DNA from: Verrucomicrobiales bacterium
GTDB taxonomy: Bacteria; Verrucomicrobiota; Verrucomicrobiia; Methylacidiphilales; JAAUTS01
Direction of reading: 5' to 3'
NCBI GenBank assembly: GCA_031256975.1
Contig: JAIRPN010000016.1
Location: 62,001-126,000 of the forward strand
Length of the DNA stretch: 64,000 bases
Position numbers and translations under genes: made by a program. The notes below the pieces were generated by a model, which was given only the letters and a program-made list of their open reading frames with translations, was not told the DNA's origin and ran no database searches. Of the stretch, positions 13,530 to 22,435 are shown one piece after another. Position 1 is the stretch's first letter, and each line of letters starts with the position of its first letter.

Positions 13530-14135
13530 TTATTCTTCAATTTTCTCAATCTGCCAGTATTCCAACTCCACCGGAGTCGAGCGGCCAAAAATGCTAACAG
13601 CCACATTCACGCGGCCACGGGCTTCATCAACGCCCTCAATGACACCTTCCTGCCCTTCAAACGGACCATCGCCGACACGCACGCGATCACCGACCGACCA
13701 CAACACCTTCGGCGTGACCTTGTCTTCCTTCTCGCGCACCTGGGCCAGCATGGCGTCCACTTCGCTCTGGCGCATCGGGATCGGATTGTCGCCATTGGCA
13801 AAACCGATCACGCCGGGAGTTTCCCGCACAAAATACCAGGTCTTGTCGACCAAATGCTTGTTTTCGTCCAGCAGATACATGCTGACGAACACATAACCCG
13901 GATAGAGCTTGCGGTTGGTTTCAACCTTCTTGCCGCGCTTCACTTCCGAAACGCGTTCCGACGGGATGATAATCTCGTGGATATAGTCGCTCATTTCCTC
14001 GGAACGAATCCGGCTGGTCATGTGCTTGAACACATTGCTTTCCTGTCCCGACAGGACATGCAAGGCAAACCACTGGGAGGGATACTTCCGCTCCGAAGCG
14101 TCAATCGACTGTGATGTAAAATTTTCTTCGTTCAT
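13530..14135 (-). CDS. nusG: Transcription termination/antitermination factor NusG
   Basis: The 201-residue NusG links RNA polymerase to Rho or the ribosome. It has the NGN domain (QWFALHVLSGQESNVFKHM, KLYPGYVFVSM, WYFVRETPGVIGF) and a C-terminal KOW motif (VGDRVRVGDGPFEGQEGVIE). About 20 extra N-terminal residues precede the NGN domain compared with E. coli. It begins 10 bases after secE. Confidence 0.98.
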   Translation of the reverse strand: MNEENFTSQSIDASERKYPSQWFALHVLSGQESNVFKHMTSRIRSEEMSDYIHEIIIPSERVSEVKRGKKVETNRKLYPGYVFVSMYLLDENKHLVDKTWYFVRETPGVIGFANGDNPIPMRQSEVDAMLAQVREKEDKVTPKVLWSVGDRVRVGDGPFEGQEGVIEGVDEARGRVNVAVSIFGRSTPVELEYWQIEKIEE

Positions 14136-14145
14136 CGGGTTACTT

Positions 14146-14454
14146 TCAGAAATTTCCCGTCACCAACCTGGCCAATCCGTTCACCAGGTTGGAAATGACA
14201 AAATCAAAACCGGTGGTGTATCCCGCTAACAACAGGGAAGCGACACAGACCACCAACGTTGAATCCACCAGCACCTTGTATTTTCGGAAGCCGGTTTGTT
14301 CCGGATCCCAAGGCCAGGTGCACTTGGCCAATTCACCGCGGACCTCGTTGTAAAAGCGACCGATCGGCTTGCGGTAGATCAATAACAAGGCCAACACAAC
14401 CACGGTCGGCACCACATACCACAAATTCGCACGCAAAATGCTCCAGATATCCAT
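14146..14454 (-). CDS. secE: Preprotein translocase subunit SecE
   Basis: The 102-residue SecE clamps SecY in the inner membrane. There are two hydrophobic helices (about residues 9-27 and 65-85) around the conserved cytosolic amphipathic helix FYNEVRGELAKCTWPWDPE, where the family has the motif KVxWPxxxE. The extra N-terminal helix is seen in longer SecE forms. The gene lies between tRNA-Trp and nusG, its usual place. Confidence 0.95.
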   Translation of the reverse strand: MDIWSILRANLWYVVPTVVVLALLLIYRKPIGRFYNEVRGELAKCTWPWDPEQTGFRKYKVLVDSTLVVCVASLLLAGYTTGFDFVISNLVNGLARLVTGNF

Positions 14455-14475
14455 ACTTTTTTACAACTTTATCCG

Positions 14476-14548
14476 CAGGGCAGGAGGGACTCGAACCCCC
14501 AACAGGCGGTTTTGGAGACCGCTGCTCTACCAATTGAACTACTGCCCT
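14476..14548 (-). tRNA. trnW: tRNA-Trp (anticodon CCA)
   Basis: The 73-base gene folds into a cloverleaf: acceptor AGGGCAG with CTGCCCT, D-loop TTCAATTGGTAGA, anticodon loop CTCCAAA with anticodon CCA, and T-arm GGGGGTTCGAGTCCCTC. The 3-prime CCA is not encoded. Position between tuf and secE is the common arrangement. Confidence 0.97.
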
Positions 14549-14572
14549 TCGTAAATTTTCCTCGACAAGAGA

Positions 14573-14636
14573 GCCAAATCCCGGATTTTCCAGGATTTGG
14601 CGTCTCAAATTATCAATCAGACCGTCACGTCTGATT
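14573..14636 (-). other. Two stem-loops between tuf and tRNA-Trp
   Basis: AATCAGAC (14615-14622) pairs with GTCTGATT (14629-14636) and overlaps the tuf stop codon. GCCAAATCC (14573-14581) pairs with GGATTTGGC (14593-14601). Neither is followed by a U-run on the minus strand, so they look like mRNA 3-prime stabilising or tRNA-processing structures, not terminators. Confidence 0.5.
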
Positions 14637-15828
14637 AAGCAACAATTTCGGTAACACGACCGGCGCCAACAGTGCGGCCACCTTCACGGATAGCGAAACG
14701 CATCTGCTGTTCCATGGCCACCGGGGTGATCAACTCGATTTCGAGTTCCACGTTGTCGCCCGGCATAACCATTTCAACGCCTTCCTTCAGCTTCGCCACG
14801 CCCGTCACGTCGGTCGTGCGGAAGTAGAACTGGGGACGATAACCGTTGAAGAACGGGGTATGACGGCCGCCTTCATCCTTGCTCAACACGTACACGGTCG
14901 CCTTGAACTTGGTGTGAGGAGTGATGGAACCCTTCTTGGCCAAAACCTGGCCGCGTTCCACGTCTTCCTTCTTGACGCCGCGGAGCAGGATACCCACATT
15001 GTCACCGGCTTCGGCCGAATCCAAAATCTTACGGAACATTTCGATGTCGGTAACGACAGTCGTTTGGGTCGGACGCAGACCAACGATTTCAATTTCTTCG
15101 TTACGATTGAGAACGCCACGCTCCACACGGCCGGTCGCGACAGTGCCGCGGCCCGCGATGTTGAACACGTCTTCCACCGCCATCAAGAACGGCTTGTCCT
15201 TGGCGCGCTCCGGCATCGGGATGTAATCGTCAACCGCCTGCATCAATTCGAGAATCTTCTTGCCCCAATCGCTGTTCGGGTCGGCCGATTCCAAGGCCTT
15301 CAAAGCGGAACCCTTGACGATCGGAATGGTGTCGCCGGGGAATTCATACTTGCTGAGGAGTTCGCGAACTTCGAGCTCAACGAGGTCGAGCAATTCAGCA
15401 TCGTCCACCATGTCAGCCTTGTTCATGAAAACAACCAAGGCCGGCACACCAACCTGACGGGCGAGCAGGATGTGCTCACGGGTCTGGGGCATCGGGCCGT
15501 CGGCGGCGCTAACCACGAGAATCGCACCGTCCATCTGGGCGGCGCCGGTGATCATGTTCTTCACATAGTCAGCGTGGCCGGGGCAGTCAACGTGCGCGTA
15601 GTGGCGGTTGACAGTCTGGTATTCGACATGGGTCGTATTGATCGTGATACCGCGCTCTTTTTCTTCCGGAGCGTTATCAATCGAAGAATAGTCGCGCGCC
15701 TCGGCGAGACCCTGCTTTGACAAAATGGTTGCGATAGCGGCGGTCAAAGTGGTTTTTCCATGGTCAACGTGACCGATGGTGCCGATGTTCACGTGCGGTT
15801 TTGATCTTGAGAATGATTCTTTACCCAT
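14635..15828 (-). CDS. tuf: Translation elongation factor Tu
   Basis: The 397-residue GTPase that delivers aminoacyl-tRNA. G1 motif [10 protein letters not shown]3 [11 protein letters not shown]4 MNKADMVDD and G5 GSALKAL are intact. The C-terminal beta domains end [15 protein letters not shown]. It lies between tRNA-Thr and tRNA-Trp and is likely transcribed from the promoter at 16158-16186. Confidence 0.99.
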   Translation of the reverse strand: MGKESFSRSKPHVNIGTIGHVDHGKTTLTAAIATILSKQGLAEARDYSSIDNAPEEKERGITINTTHVEYQTVNRHYAHVDCPGHADYVKNMITGAAQMDGAILVVSAADGPMPQTREHILLARQVGVPALVVFMNKADMVDDAELLDLVELEVRELLSKYEFPGDTIPIVKGSALKALESADPNSDWGKKILELMQAVDDYIPMPERAKDKPFLMAVEDVFNIAGRGTVATGRVERGVLNRNEEIEIVGLRPTQTTVVTDIEMFRKILDSAEAGDNVGILLRGVKKEDVERGQVLAKKGSITPHTKFKATVYVLSKDEGGRHTPFFNGYRPQFYFRTTDVTGVAKLKEGVEMVMPGDNVELEIELITPVAMEQQMRFAIREGGRTVGAGRVTEIVA

Positions 15829-15960
15829 AATGCTCCTTAAGTTTTAAACGACCGGCGAACCGGCGATTTTCCTCCTGTAACTACTGCGCTTGTTTTCTAT
15901 TTTTTCTAAATGTTATAACGGCGCTTCTTCATGAAACCCGTTCCGCTGCAAAGTTTACCG

Positions 15961-16033
15961 AGCTTGCGATCGGGATTGAACCGACGACCTCGTCCTTACC
16001 AAGGACGTGCTCTACCAACTGAGCTACGCAAGC
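15961..16033 (-). tRNA. trnT: tRNA-Thr (anticodon GGT)
   Basis: Cloverleaf with acceptor GCTTGCG and CGCAAGC, D-arm GCTCAGTTGGTAGAGC, anticodon stem CGTCC/GGACG around loop TTGGTAA (anticodon GGT), and T-arm GTCGGTTCAATCCCGAT. CCA is not encoded. It is the first gene of the tuf-rpoC cluster. Confidence 0.96.
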
Positions 16034-16110
16034 TTGTGGAAACGTGCCACAATCTTCACAACCCAAATAAATCATTGCAACACATCCCCCAAATCGCTAC
16101 GAAAGTCCAT

Positions 16111-16126
16111 GCCCTGACATCAGGGC
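16111..16126 (-). other. Leader hairpin upstream of tRNA-Thr
   Basis: GCCCTGA (16111-16117) pairs perfectly with TCAGGGC (16120-16126) around a two-base loop as drawn. It falls in the inferred leader between promoter and tRNA-Thr and could be a processing signal. Confidence 0.4.
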
Positions 16127-16157
16127 ACAGCCCAACTTTGCGAAATAGGGAATGAAT

Positions 16158-16186
16158 GTTCTAGGTATTTTGCCGTGGGCTGTCAA
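16158..16186 (-). promoter_or_regulatory. Sigma-70-type promoter of the tRNA-Thr-tuf-rpoC cluster
   Basis: On the minus strand a perfect -35 TTGACA (16186-16181) and a -10 TAGAAC (16163-16158) are separated by 17 bases. Transcription would start near 16151, about 118 bases before tRNA-Thr. This is the only strong promoter visible before the cluster. Confidence 0.7.
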
Positions 16187-16279
16187 CACCTTAACGAAAA
16201 AAAATAAAAAATTTTGGGATTTTTTAACGAAAGACTGTTTAACCCGCGCTAATGTTGTGAATCATTAATCTTTTTCGTC

Positions 16280-16582
16280 ATGTTAAATCTCCGTGAAACC
16301 CCGTCCGGCCTCGCCATTAGCGTCCAACTGACCCCTCGTTCCAGCCGCAACAAAATCCTGAAAATTCACGACGGCGCGTTAAAAATCGCCATCCAGGCCC
16401 CGCCGGTTGATGGCGCCGCTAATGACGAACTCATCCGCTTCCTCGCCAAGACCTTCTCGCTGCCGAAAAGCAACATCCAAATCACCTCCGGCCACACCGG
16501 CAAGCGCAAGGTACTCGCCTTGAATGGAATAACCAAGGCCCGATTTTCAGGAATCCTGGCCGAACTCAGGATTGCCGAATAA
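16280..16582 (+). CDS. DUF167 / YggU-family protein
   Basis: A 100-residue conserved protein of unknown biochemical role. It matches the DUF167 fold signature: ISVQLTPRSSRNKI, the central LKIAIQAPPVDGAANDELIRFLAKTF, and ITSGHTGKRKVLAL. It overlaps the glycerate kinase gene on the other strand by 17 bases at their 3-prime ends. Its promoter must lie in the 246-base gap shared with the tuf cluster. Confidence 0.92.
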   Translation: MLNLRETPSGLAISVQLTPRSSRNKILKIHDGALKIAIQAPPVDGAANDELIRFLAKTFSLPKSNIQITSGHTGKRKVLALNGITKARFSGILAELRIAE

Positions 16583-17696
16583 ATTTGGCCACCAGTTTCC
16601 CGGACACCCGCCCAAGCCATTCACCCGCCCGCCGCATCGATTCTTCCTCCGACCCGGCCATTTCCCGCAGGCTTGTCACTTCCGCAAATCCTGCCCGCAA
16701 AAATTCTTCGCGGGTTAACTCCGACACCCCCACAATCGCGGCAACCGGCACACCCAGCTCACGCCCGACCCTCATAATGCCATAAGCCGCCTTGCCCAGT
16801 CCGGATTGTCTGTCCATTTTCCCCTCCCCGGTAATCAGCAAATCCGCTCCGCGCAATTTTTCCCGCAAGCCAGTTTCTTTGATAATCAAACCTATGCCGC
16901 TCTCCATTCGGGCATTTAAAAACCCCATGAACGCCGCGCCAAGGCCGCCCGCCGCACCCGCTCCGGGGATATTCGCAATATCCCTGCCGGTCGTTTTTTC
17001 TGCCACACCGGCGTAGTTCTCCAATGCCGCATCCAACAATTCAACCATGTCCGGCGTCGCACCCTTTTGCGGACCAAAAACCCTGGAGGCGCCATGCTCG
17101 CCGCACAACCGATTGCCGACATCGCTCGCCACCACAAAACCCGATTCGGCCAAACGCCGGTCCATTCCCGACAAATCAATGGACGCTAACCGCGATAAAG
17201 CGGCACCGCCTTCCCCCAACAGTTCGCCATTAGCGTCATGAAAACTCGCCCCCAAAGCCCGCAACATGCCCGCACCGCCGTCATTGGTCGCCGACCCGCC
17301 GATACCCGCGATAAACTTGCGACACCCCCTGTCGAGGGCAGACAAAATCAATTCACCGGTTCCATAAGTGCTGGCAACCAGCGGATTTCTTTCCTCATCG
17401 CGCAATAGCGGTAAACCGGATGCCGCAGCCATTTCAATCACTGCCGTTCCGTCCGGCAATATTCCGTATTCCGCTTCCACCGGGCGCAGGAGCGGATCAT
17501 GCACTTGGACCCGGATTAATTCCCCCTGTTTTGCCGTAACCAACGCCCGAACCGTCCCCTCGCCACCATCCGCGACGGCAATTTTAACAACCTCCGCGCC
17601 GGGCAACACACGCCGTATCCCGCGTTCAACGGCATCCGCCACCTCCGCCGAACCCAAGCAACCCTTGAACGAATCGCTGGCCACCACGATCTTCAT
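16566..17696 (-). CDS. Glycerate kinase (GlxK/GarK class)
   Basis: A 376-residue class-I glycerate kinase that phosphorylates glycerate (2-phosphoglycerate in the GarK/GlxK class). Family landmarks: KIVVASDSFKGCLGSAEVA at the start, KIAVADGGEGTVRAL, GIGGSATNDGGAGMLRALGA, GAAGGLGAAFMGF and LLITGEGKMDRQS. The ATG at 17696 overlaps the upstream transporter stop by ATGA, so the two are translationally coupled. The upstream in-frame start at 17765 is rejected because it lies inside the transporter gene. Confidence 0.93.
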   Translation of the reverse strand: MKIVVASDSFKGCLGSAEVADAVERGIRRVLPGAEVVKIAVADGGEGTVRALVTAKQGELIRVQVHDPLLRPVEAEYGILPDGTAVIEMAAASGLPLLRDEERNPLVASTYGTGELILSALDRGCRKFIAGIGGSATNDGGAGMLRALGASFHDANGELLGEGGAALSRLASIDLSGMDRRLAESGFVVASDVGNRLCGEHGASRVFGPQKGATPDMVELLDAALENYAGVAEKTTGRDIANIPGAGAAGGLGAAFMGFLNARMESGIGLIIKETGLREKLRGADLLITGEGKMDRQSGLGKAAYGIMRVGRELGVPVAAIVGVSELTREEFLRAGFAEVTSLREMAGSEEESMRRAGEWLGRVSGKLVAKFIRQS

Positions 17697-18577
17697 ATCG
17701 TGATCTCCCTTCTCGGAAAACCGATCAGCACCACCGCCCCCACGATTACCGCCAGCGCCAGCCACTCATTCAACCCCATCCGCTCGTTCGCCAGCCAGAT
17801 ACCCAGCACCATGGCCACCGCCGGATTCACATAGGCATAACTGGTCGCCGCCGCAGGCCGTACCCGGTGCCACAAATACAAGTACGCCGAAAACGCCACC
17901 AATGAACCGAACGTGGTCAGGTAGAGAATCGCCAGCCACGACTTCAGGGTCGGCATCGCCTCCAATCGCTCGCCCAGCACGACGCTAACCGTCATCGACG
18001 CCGCACCGCCCATGAACATCTGCGCCGCCATGCCCATCGTGCCCTTCGGCAATTGCAAATGCTTCGACCACACCGACCCGAACGCCCAGCCGCAGGCCGC
18101 TAACAGCAACAAGGCACCGCCCAACGGGTCCGCGCGCAAATTATGCCCCAAGTTCAACAACAGGATTCCACCCAGGCCGAGCAGGATTCCCAGCCATTCC
18201 AGCCGCGTGTTGCGATGTCCCCAGATTTGCGAAAAAACCAGCGTAAACAACGGCACCACCGCCACCCCCAGGGCCGCGACCGCCGAGGCCACCGAACGTT
18301 CCGCATAACTCACGATTCCATTGCCGACTGTGATCAACAGCGCCCCGACCAATAATGAATTCAACCATTCCCCCGCCTTCGGCAACGGTTCACCGCGATA
18401 CTTGGACCACGCCAATAGCAAAAGCCCGGCCACCATGAAACGCAATCCCGACATCATGAACGGCGGCCAGCTTTCCACCCCGAAACGAATTGCCAGATAA
18501 GTCGAACCCCAAACCAGATAAACCGCCAGAAAAGCCAAAATCAATTTGCCGCGATTCCCGGAACCTGTAACAGACAT
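17693..18577 (-). CDS. EamA/DMT-family metabolite exporter (YedA-like)
   Basis: A 294-residue inner-membrane transporter with ten predicted helices in two EamA repeats. The first begins LILAFLAVYLVWGSTYLAIRF, the WGSTYLAIR segment being typical of YedA/RhaT-like exporters; the second contains AACGWAFGSVWSKHLQL. I chose the ATG at 18577 (MSVTGSGNRGK), since longer in-frame versions add a soluble, cysteine-containing stretch unlike the family. It overlaps the glycerate kinase gene by 4 bases, which hints at export or uptake of a related organic acid; the substrate is unknown. Confidence 0.88.
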   Translation of the reverse strand: MSVTGSGNRGKLILAFLAVYLVWGSTYLAIRFGVESWPPFMMSGLRFMVAGLLLLAWSKYRGEPLPKAGEWLNSLLVGALLITVGNGIVSYAERSVASAVAALGVAVVPLFTLVFSQIWGHRNTRLEWLGILLGLGGILLLNLGHNLRADPLGGALLLLAACGWAFGSVWSKHLQLPKGTMGMAAQMFMGGAASMTVSVVLGERLEAMPTLKSWLAILYLTTFGSLVAFSAYLYLWHRVRPAAATSYAYVNPAVAMVLGIWLANERMGLNEWLALAVIVGAVVLIGFPRREITI

Positions 18578-18624
18578 AAAGTCTAATAGTAGCACCGACC
18601 TTCCGGTTGAACAATCGCGGAAAC

Positions 18625-19464
18625 TTATTGTGTCAGCACAACATCGAACATCCGCACCCTGAGCTTGAAACACAAATTGCGCATACGACGAAACAAATAC
18701 CACCAGAGTTCGCCATGAAGATATTTGCGGCAAAAGCGTCCCATGGTTTTTCTGTTGTGCGGTTCCTGCTGGCCCCGCTGGCCGATCAAGCTTTTTTCCC
18801 CCAATTCATGTGGTTTGATACAATCGGGCACCACTGCTTTTATTGAAACCATGCGCCATTCATGAATTTTCAGCCAATGATCCGAAACCACCCAAACCGG
18901 CCATAATTCACGTGACAACACTCTCGCCCCAGCCAATGTGATAAAGTAACCGTAGGCGCCAGAACAAGAACCATATGGATTGACCAGCACCCTGTTTTCC
19001 GCCAGCGCCACGCTATCCCGCTTCAAATATTTGGGTACATGCGAAAGCAACACCACAGCGGGCTGCCCCTCGACATAATGTTCACGCAACTTCTCCACCA
19101 TGGCGGGTACAACGGGCTCCAATCGCGCGTCGTCTTCCAGGATCAACGCGTGGCCGATTCCTTCATCCACCATTTTGCGGTAAATTCCGATATGACTCAG
19201 GGCACAACCAATCTCCGGCAAAGTCAACCCCGTGCTTTCCCGCAAGGCACGCTTGCGGTCATAGTTTATTTCGATCTCCTCTGCCGACAAGGCTCGGCCG
19301 TCGACTGCCGGGAAAAACTCAAAAGGGTAATCCAAACTGTTTAATTGTCGTGTAATTTGTTCGCGTCGGTCCGCAGCCGACGGCATATTCACAACAAAAC
19401 AACGAACGGGCCCGGAAAATATCCGGGCCGTCTGACTTTTGGACACACGATGTTCCATACTCAT
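18625..19464 (-). CDS. Glycosyltransferase family 25 protein
   Basis: A 279-residue GT25-type enzyme, the family that adds hexoses to lipooligosaccharide or capsule. The signature parts are RCFVVNMPSAADRREQITRQ, FEFFPAVDGR, PEIGCALSHIGIYRKMVD and the acidic ALILEDDARL. The ATG at 19464 follows AGGGGGAG with a 7-base gap, which decides this start over an upstream one at 19491. The C-terminus is rich in Arg, Trp and Phe, suggesting membrane contact. It stands alone, without other LPS genes nearby. Confidence 0.88.
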   Translation of the reverse strand: MSMEHRVSKSQTARIFSGPVRCFVVNMPSAADRREQITRQLNSLDYPFEFFPAVDGRALSAEEIEINYDRKRALRESTGLTLPEIGCALSHIGIYRKMVDEGIGHALILEDDARLEPVVPAMVEKLREHYVEGQPAVVLLSHVPKYLKRDSVALAENRVLVNPYGSCSGAYGYFITLAGARVLSRELWPVWVVSDHWLKIHEWRMVSIKAVVPDCIKPHELGEKSLIGQRGQQEPHNRKTMGRFCRKYLHGELWWYLFRRMRNLCFKLRVRMFDVVLTQ

Positions 19465-19594
19465 TACAATTCTCCCCCTGGCTATTTTCATGGAAAACAA
19501 TCCCGCCACAATCAAAAAATCTCCCTTTTGCCCGCATTTACCCAGCAATCTCCGCTTGCGCCCGGCAATCCCGTCCGTCTATGCTGCCGCACAT

Positions 19595-20008
19595 ATGAGA
19601 AAGTATTGCCTGGCCCTCCTGTTTGCCCTTAGCGTCCTTGCCCCTGCTTGTACCGAGCCCGCCAAGGTTGAAGTAAAAAAACTGGCCCAGTCGGAAACCA
19701 TGTGGGACGGCACCCCGCTTCCCGCCTATCCCGCCGGACAACCCGAGATTACCATCATCAAGGTCACCATTCCCCCGCACAGCACCCTGGCCTGGCACAA
19801 ACATCCCTCGATCAACGCCGGATATCTGCTTTCCGGCACGCTAACGGTGGTTTCCGAGAATGGCAAACAACTGACGCTAAAGCCGGGCGATACCTTGATC
19901 GAACTGGTAAACAAATATCATTACGGACGCAATGATGGCGCCGACCCGGTGGAAATCGTGGTGTTTTATGCCGGAAAACATGGCGTGCCGTTATCAATCG
20001 CTAAATAA
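19595..20008 (+). CDS. Cupin-domain lipoprotein
   Basis: A 137-residue exported protein. The signal peptide MRKYCLALLFALSVLAPAC ends in a lipobox-like LAPAC, so it is probably lipid-anchored. A single cupin barrel follows: PPHSTLAWHKHPSINAGYLL carries the histidines of cupin motif 1, with YLLSGTLTVV, and GDTLIELVNKYHYGRN supplies the motif 2 histidine. Metal binding is likely; the reaction is unknown. The start was placed at 19595 to begin the signal peptide. Confidence 0.82.
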   Translation: MRKYCLALLFALSVLAPACTEPAKVEVKKLAQSETMWDGTPLPAYPAGQPEITIIKVTIPPHSTLAWHKHPSINAGYLLSGTLTVVSENGKQLTLKPGDTLIELVNKYHYGRNDGADPVEIVVFYAGKHGVPLSIAK

Positions 20009-20012
20009 CCAC

Positions 20013-22283
20013 TCACAGCATATTCACCGCATCCACATCAACAGTTACCCGGATATCCTCCGGCCATTCCTGATTCAGGATTTGCTCCTTGATCACCCGG
20101 CTCAAGGTCATCATCTGGCCGGTCATCAGGAACAAATGAAAGCGGTAATGATCGCGGATTTTCTGGATCGGCGCGGGCGCGGGATCAGGAACTTCCTGCT
20201 TGCTCGCCATTAGCGTCCGGTCTTCACGCAACCGCTTGGTCGCACTTTCAATGCAAAAGCGGGTTTTTTCCTCCGAACGCCCGCGGAAGCAAATCAACAC
20301 CGAACGGCGATACGGCGGGTACTGGTGCGCGCGGCGAAATTCCAATTCCTGGTCGTAAAAACCCTCGACGTCATGATGCCGCGCAAACTGGATCGCCGGA
20401 TGAAACGGCGTGTAACTCTGGATGAACACCTCGCCCGGCTTGTCGCCGCGGCCCGCACGACCCGCCACCTGCACCATTTGCTGGAACACCCGCTCGGCGG
20501 CGCGGAAATCGGGCAGTTGCAAGGCCGAGTCACAATTCACAATCCCCACCAGCGTGACATTCGGAAAATGCAATCCCTTGGCAATCATCTGCGTGCCGAT
20601 CAGAATATCGGTTTTCCCCTCGCGAAAATCCTGCAAGGCCTGCTGGAAGGCATGCCGTCCGCGCATGGAGTCCGAGTCCATCCGGCAAATCCGCGCCCGC
20701 GGGAAAAGTTGCACAACCGCGTCCTCGATCTTCTGCGTTCCCGTCCCGGCGTATTTGTATTGGTCAAAACCGCACTCCGGGCAAGCCTGCGGCACCCTCG
20801 CCGTGTGGTCGCACAAATGACAGCAAATCTGCGCCGTGGAACGATGATAAGTCAAGGGTACCGAGCAATGCGGACACTCCGCCACATAGCCGCATTTCGG
20901 ACAACTCAAGCTGGTGGAGTAACCTCGACGGTTGAGGAAAATAATGCTCTGCTCGCCCTTCGCTAACCGCGAAGTCACCGCTTCGCGCAACGCGCTCGCG
21001 ATTAGCGGCTGTTGTTTATTCACCGGACGTTCCTTGCGCAGATCCAGCACATGAATCACCGGCATCTTGATATCCTCGACCCGCTTGCTCAAAATTGCCG
21101 ACAAATACTTCCCCTGCGCCGCATTGTACACCGTCTCTAACGACGGCGTCGCTGAACCCAGCACCACCGGCACATTCTCCATCGCCCCGCGCAACACCGC
21201 CAGGTCACGCGCCTGGTAATGCGGCGTCTCCTCCTGCTTGTAGGTGTGCTCGTGTTCCTCGTCGATGATGATAATGCCGGTCGTCATTAGCGGCGCAAAA
21301 ATCGCCGAGCGCGCGCCAATCACAATCCTTGCCCGGCCGTCACGAATCATCTGCCACTGGTCGTGCCGTTCCCCTGCCGACAAATGACTGTGCAATACCG
21401 CCACCTTCGTATGCATCGATTCAAACCGGCGGCGAAAACGCTCCACCGTCTGCGGGGTCAGCGAAATTTCCGGCACCAGAATCAGGCCGCTTTTGCCTCG
21501 CTGCAACACTTCCGCCAAGGCCTGCAAATACACCTCGGTCTTGCCGCTGCCGGTGACTCCGCGCAGCATCACGGGTTTCGGCTTCTCCGCGTCCATCTGC
21601 GACAGGATCATCGTTAGCGCCGCATGCTGCTCGCTGTTTAACATCAGCGCTTTATCACTCCCGCCATTAGCGTCCAGCGGATTGCGCTCCATCCGCTCCA
21701 GACTGAGCAACACCAATCCTTTTTCCTCCAGGGCACGCCAAACTGCCGCCGTCGCGCCGCATTCGTTGGACAATTCCGCCATCCAGCCGCTGCCACCGCA
21801 ATCCTGCAAATACTCCCAGGCCCGGCGCTGCAACTTGGCATTTTTCAGCACGCTAAGCACCGTTTTACGATTGGCGCCCTGCGCGGTCTCCACCCAGTAA
21901 CGCTGCTTGAACCCATCCTCCTTCGCCCGTACCACGTCGGGCAGCATGCCGCGCAGGCATTGGTTGAAATCGCAGCAATAATAGTCCGCCATCCAGCGCG
22001 CCAGCTGAATCAGCACCGGCGGCAGCAAAATCTCCTCGCTGACCAGCTCGATCACCTCGCGGCATTTGGCAACCTGCGGCTCGGCTGGAAACTCGATCGC
22101 ATAGGCCAGCGCGGTCTTGCGTCCCCACGGCACTTTCAGGCGGTGTCCCGCCCTGACCTTGCCCGCCAATGACGAAGGCAGCACGTAATCGAACATCTTG
22201 TCCAGCGCCAGTTCCGGCACCACGCGGACATAGGAATTCGCCCTTGGCGGCTCAAGTGGTAACAACAGATCTGGCGAATTCAT
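20013..22283 (-). CDS. priA: Primosomal replication restart helicase PriA
   Basis: A 756-residue superfamily-2 helicase that reloads the replisome at stalled forks. The N-terminal DNA-binding domain begins with ANSYVRVVPELALDKMFDYVLP. Walker A is GVTGSGKTEVYL and Walker B IIIIDEEHEHTYKQ. A zinc-binding insert carries paired cysteines (CPKCGYVAECPHCSVPLTYH, CCHLCDHT, CPECGFDQ). Motif VI is QVAGRAGRGDKPGEV. Several CGCTAA/TTAGCG copies lie inside this gene (for example 20959, 21003, 21287, 21612, 21667). It converges on the cupin gene with a 4-base gap. Confidence 0.98.
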   Translation of the reverse strand: MNSPDLLLPLEPPRANSYVRVVPELALDKMFDYVLPSSLAGKVRAGHRLKVPWGRKTALAYAIEFPAEPQVAKCREVIELVSEEILLPPVLIQLARWMADYYCCDFNQCLRGMLPDVVRAKEDGFKQRYWVETAQGANRKTVLSVLKNAKLQRRAWEYLQDCGGSGWMAELSNECGATAAVWRALEEKGLVLLSLERMERNPLDANGGSDKALMLNSEQHAALTMILSQMDAEKPKPVMLRGVTGSGKTEVYLQALAEVLQRGKSGLILVPEISLTPQTVERFRRRFESMHTKVAVLHSHLSAGERHDQWQMIRDGRARIVIGARSAIFAPLMTTGIIIIDEEHEHTYKQEETPHYQARDLAVLRGAMENVPVVLGSATPSLETVYNAAQGKYLSAILSKRVEDIKMPVIHVLDLRKERPVNKQQPLIASALREAVTSRLAKGEQSIIFLNRRGYSTSLSCPKCGYVAECPHCSVPLTYHRSTAQICCHLCDHTARVPQACPECGFDQYKYAGTGTQKIEDAVVQLFPRARICRMDSDSMRGRHAFQQALQDFREGKTDILIGTQMIAKGLHFPNVTLVGIVNCDSALQLPDFRAAERVFQQMVQVAGRAGRGDKPGEVFIQSYTPFHPAIQFARHHDVEGFYDQELEFRRAHQYPPYRRSVLICFRGRSEEKTRFCIESATKRLREDRTLMASKQEVPDPAPAPIQKIRDHYRFHLFLMTGQMMTLSRVIKEQILNQEWPEDIRVTVDVDAVNML

Positions 22284-22420
22284 TTAAGATTTAAAGTTCC
22301 CAATATTTGCACCTCCGGCGCACTTGCATCTGCTTCGCCGGAGGCGCTAACCGTGAAAATCTTAAATCCAAAATCTTAAATCTTAAATCTTAAATTGAGA
22401 GTTGTCTTCAACACTCAATT
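22283..22420. repeat. AT-rich inverted-repeat intergenic element 1
   Basis: Between divergent priA and the transglycosylase gene. TTTAAGATTTAA (22283-22294) is the reverse complement of segments in a tandem (ATCTTAA)n run at about 22358-22394. Between them is a 9-bp GC-rich hairpin, CCTCCGGCG (22312-22320) with CGCCGGAGG (22336-22344), then a CGCTAACC copy. A second hairpin, AATTGAG (22393-22399) with CTCAATT (22414-22420), follows. Confidence 0.6.
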
Positions 22421-22435
22421 TTCTAGCCTTGTCAC

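Noticed and set aside
22358-22394. Tandem ATCTTAA units considered as a CRISPR or iteron array
   Set aside because: Units are 7 bases, contiguous and without spacers; no cas, repA or dnaA gene is near.
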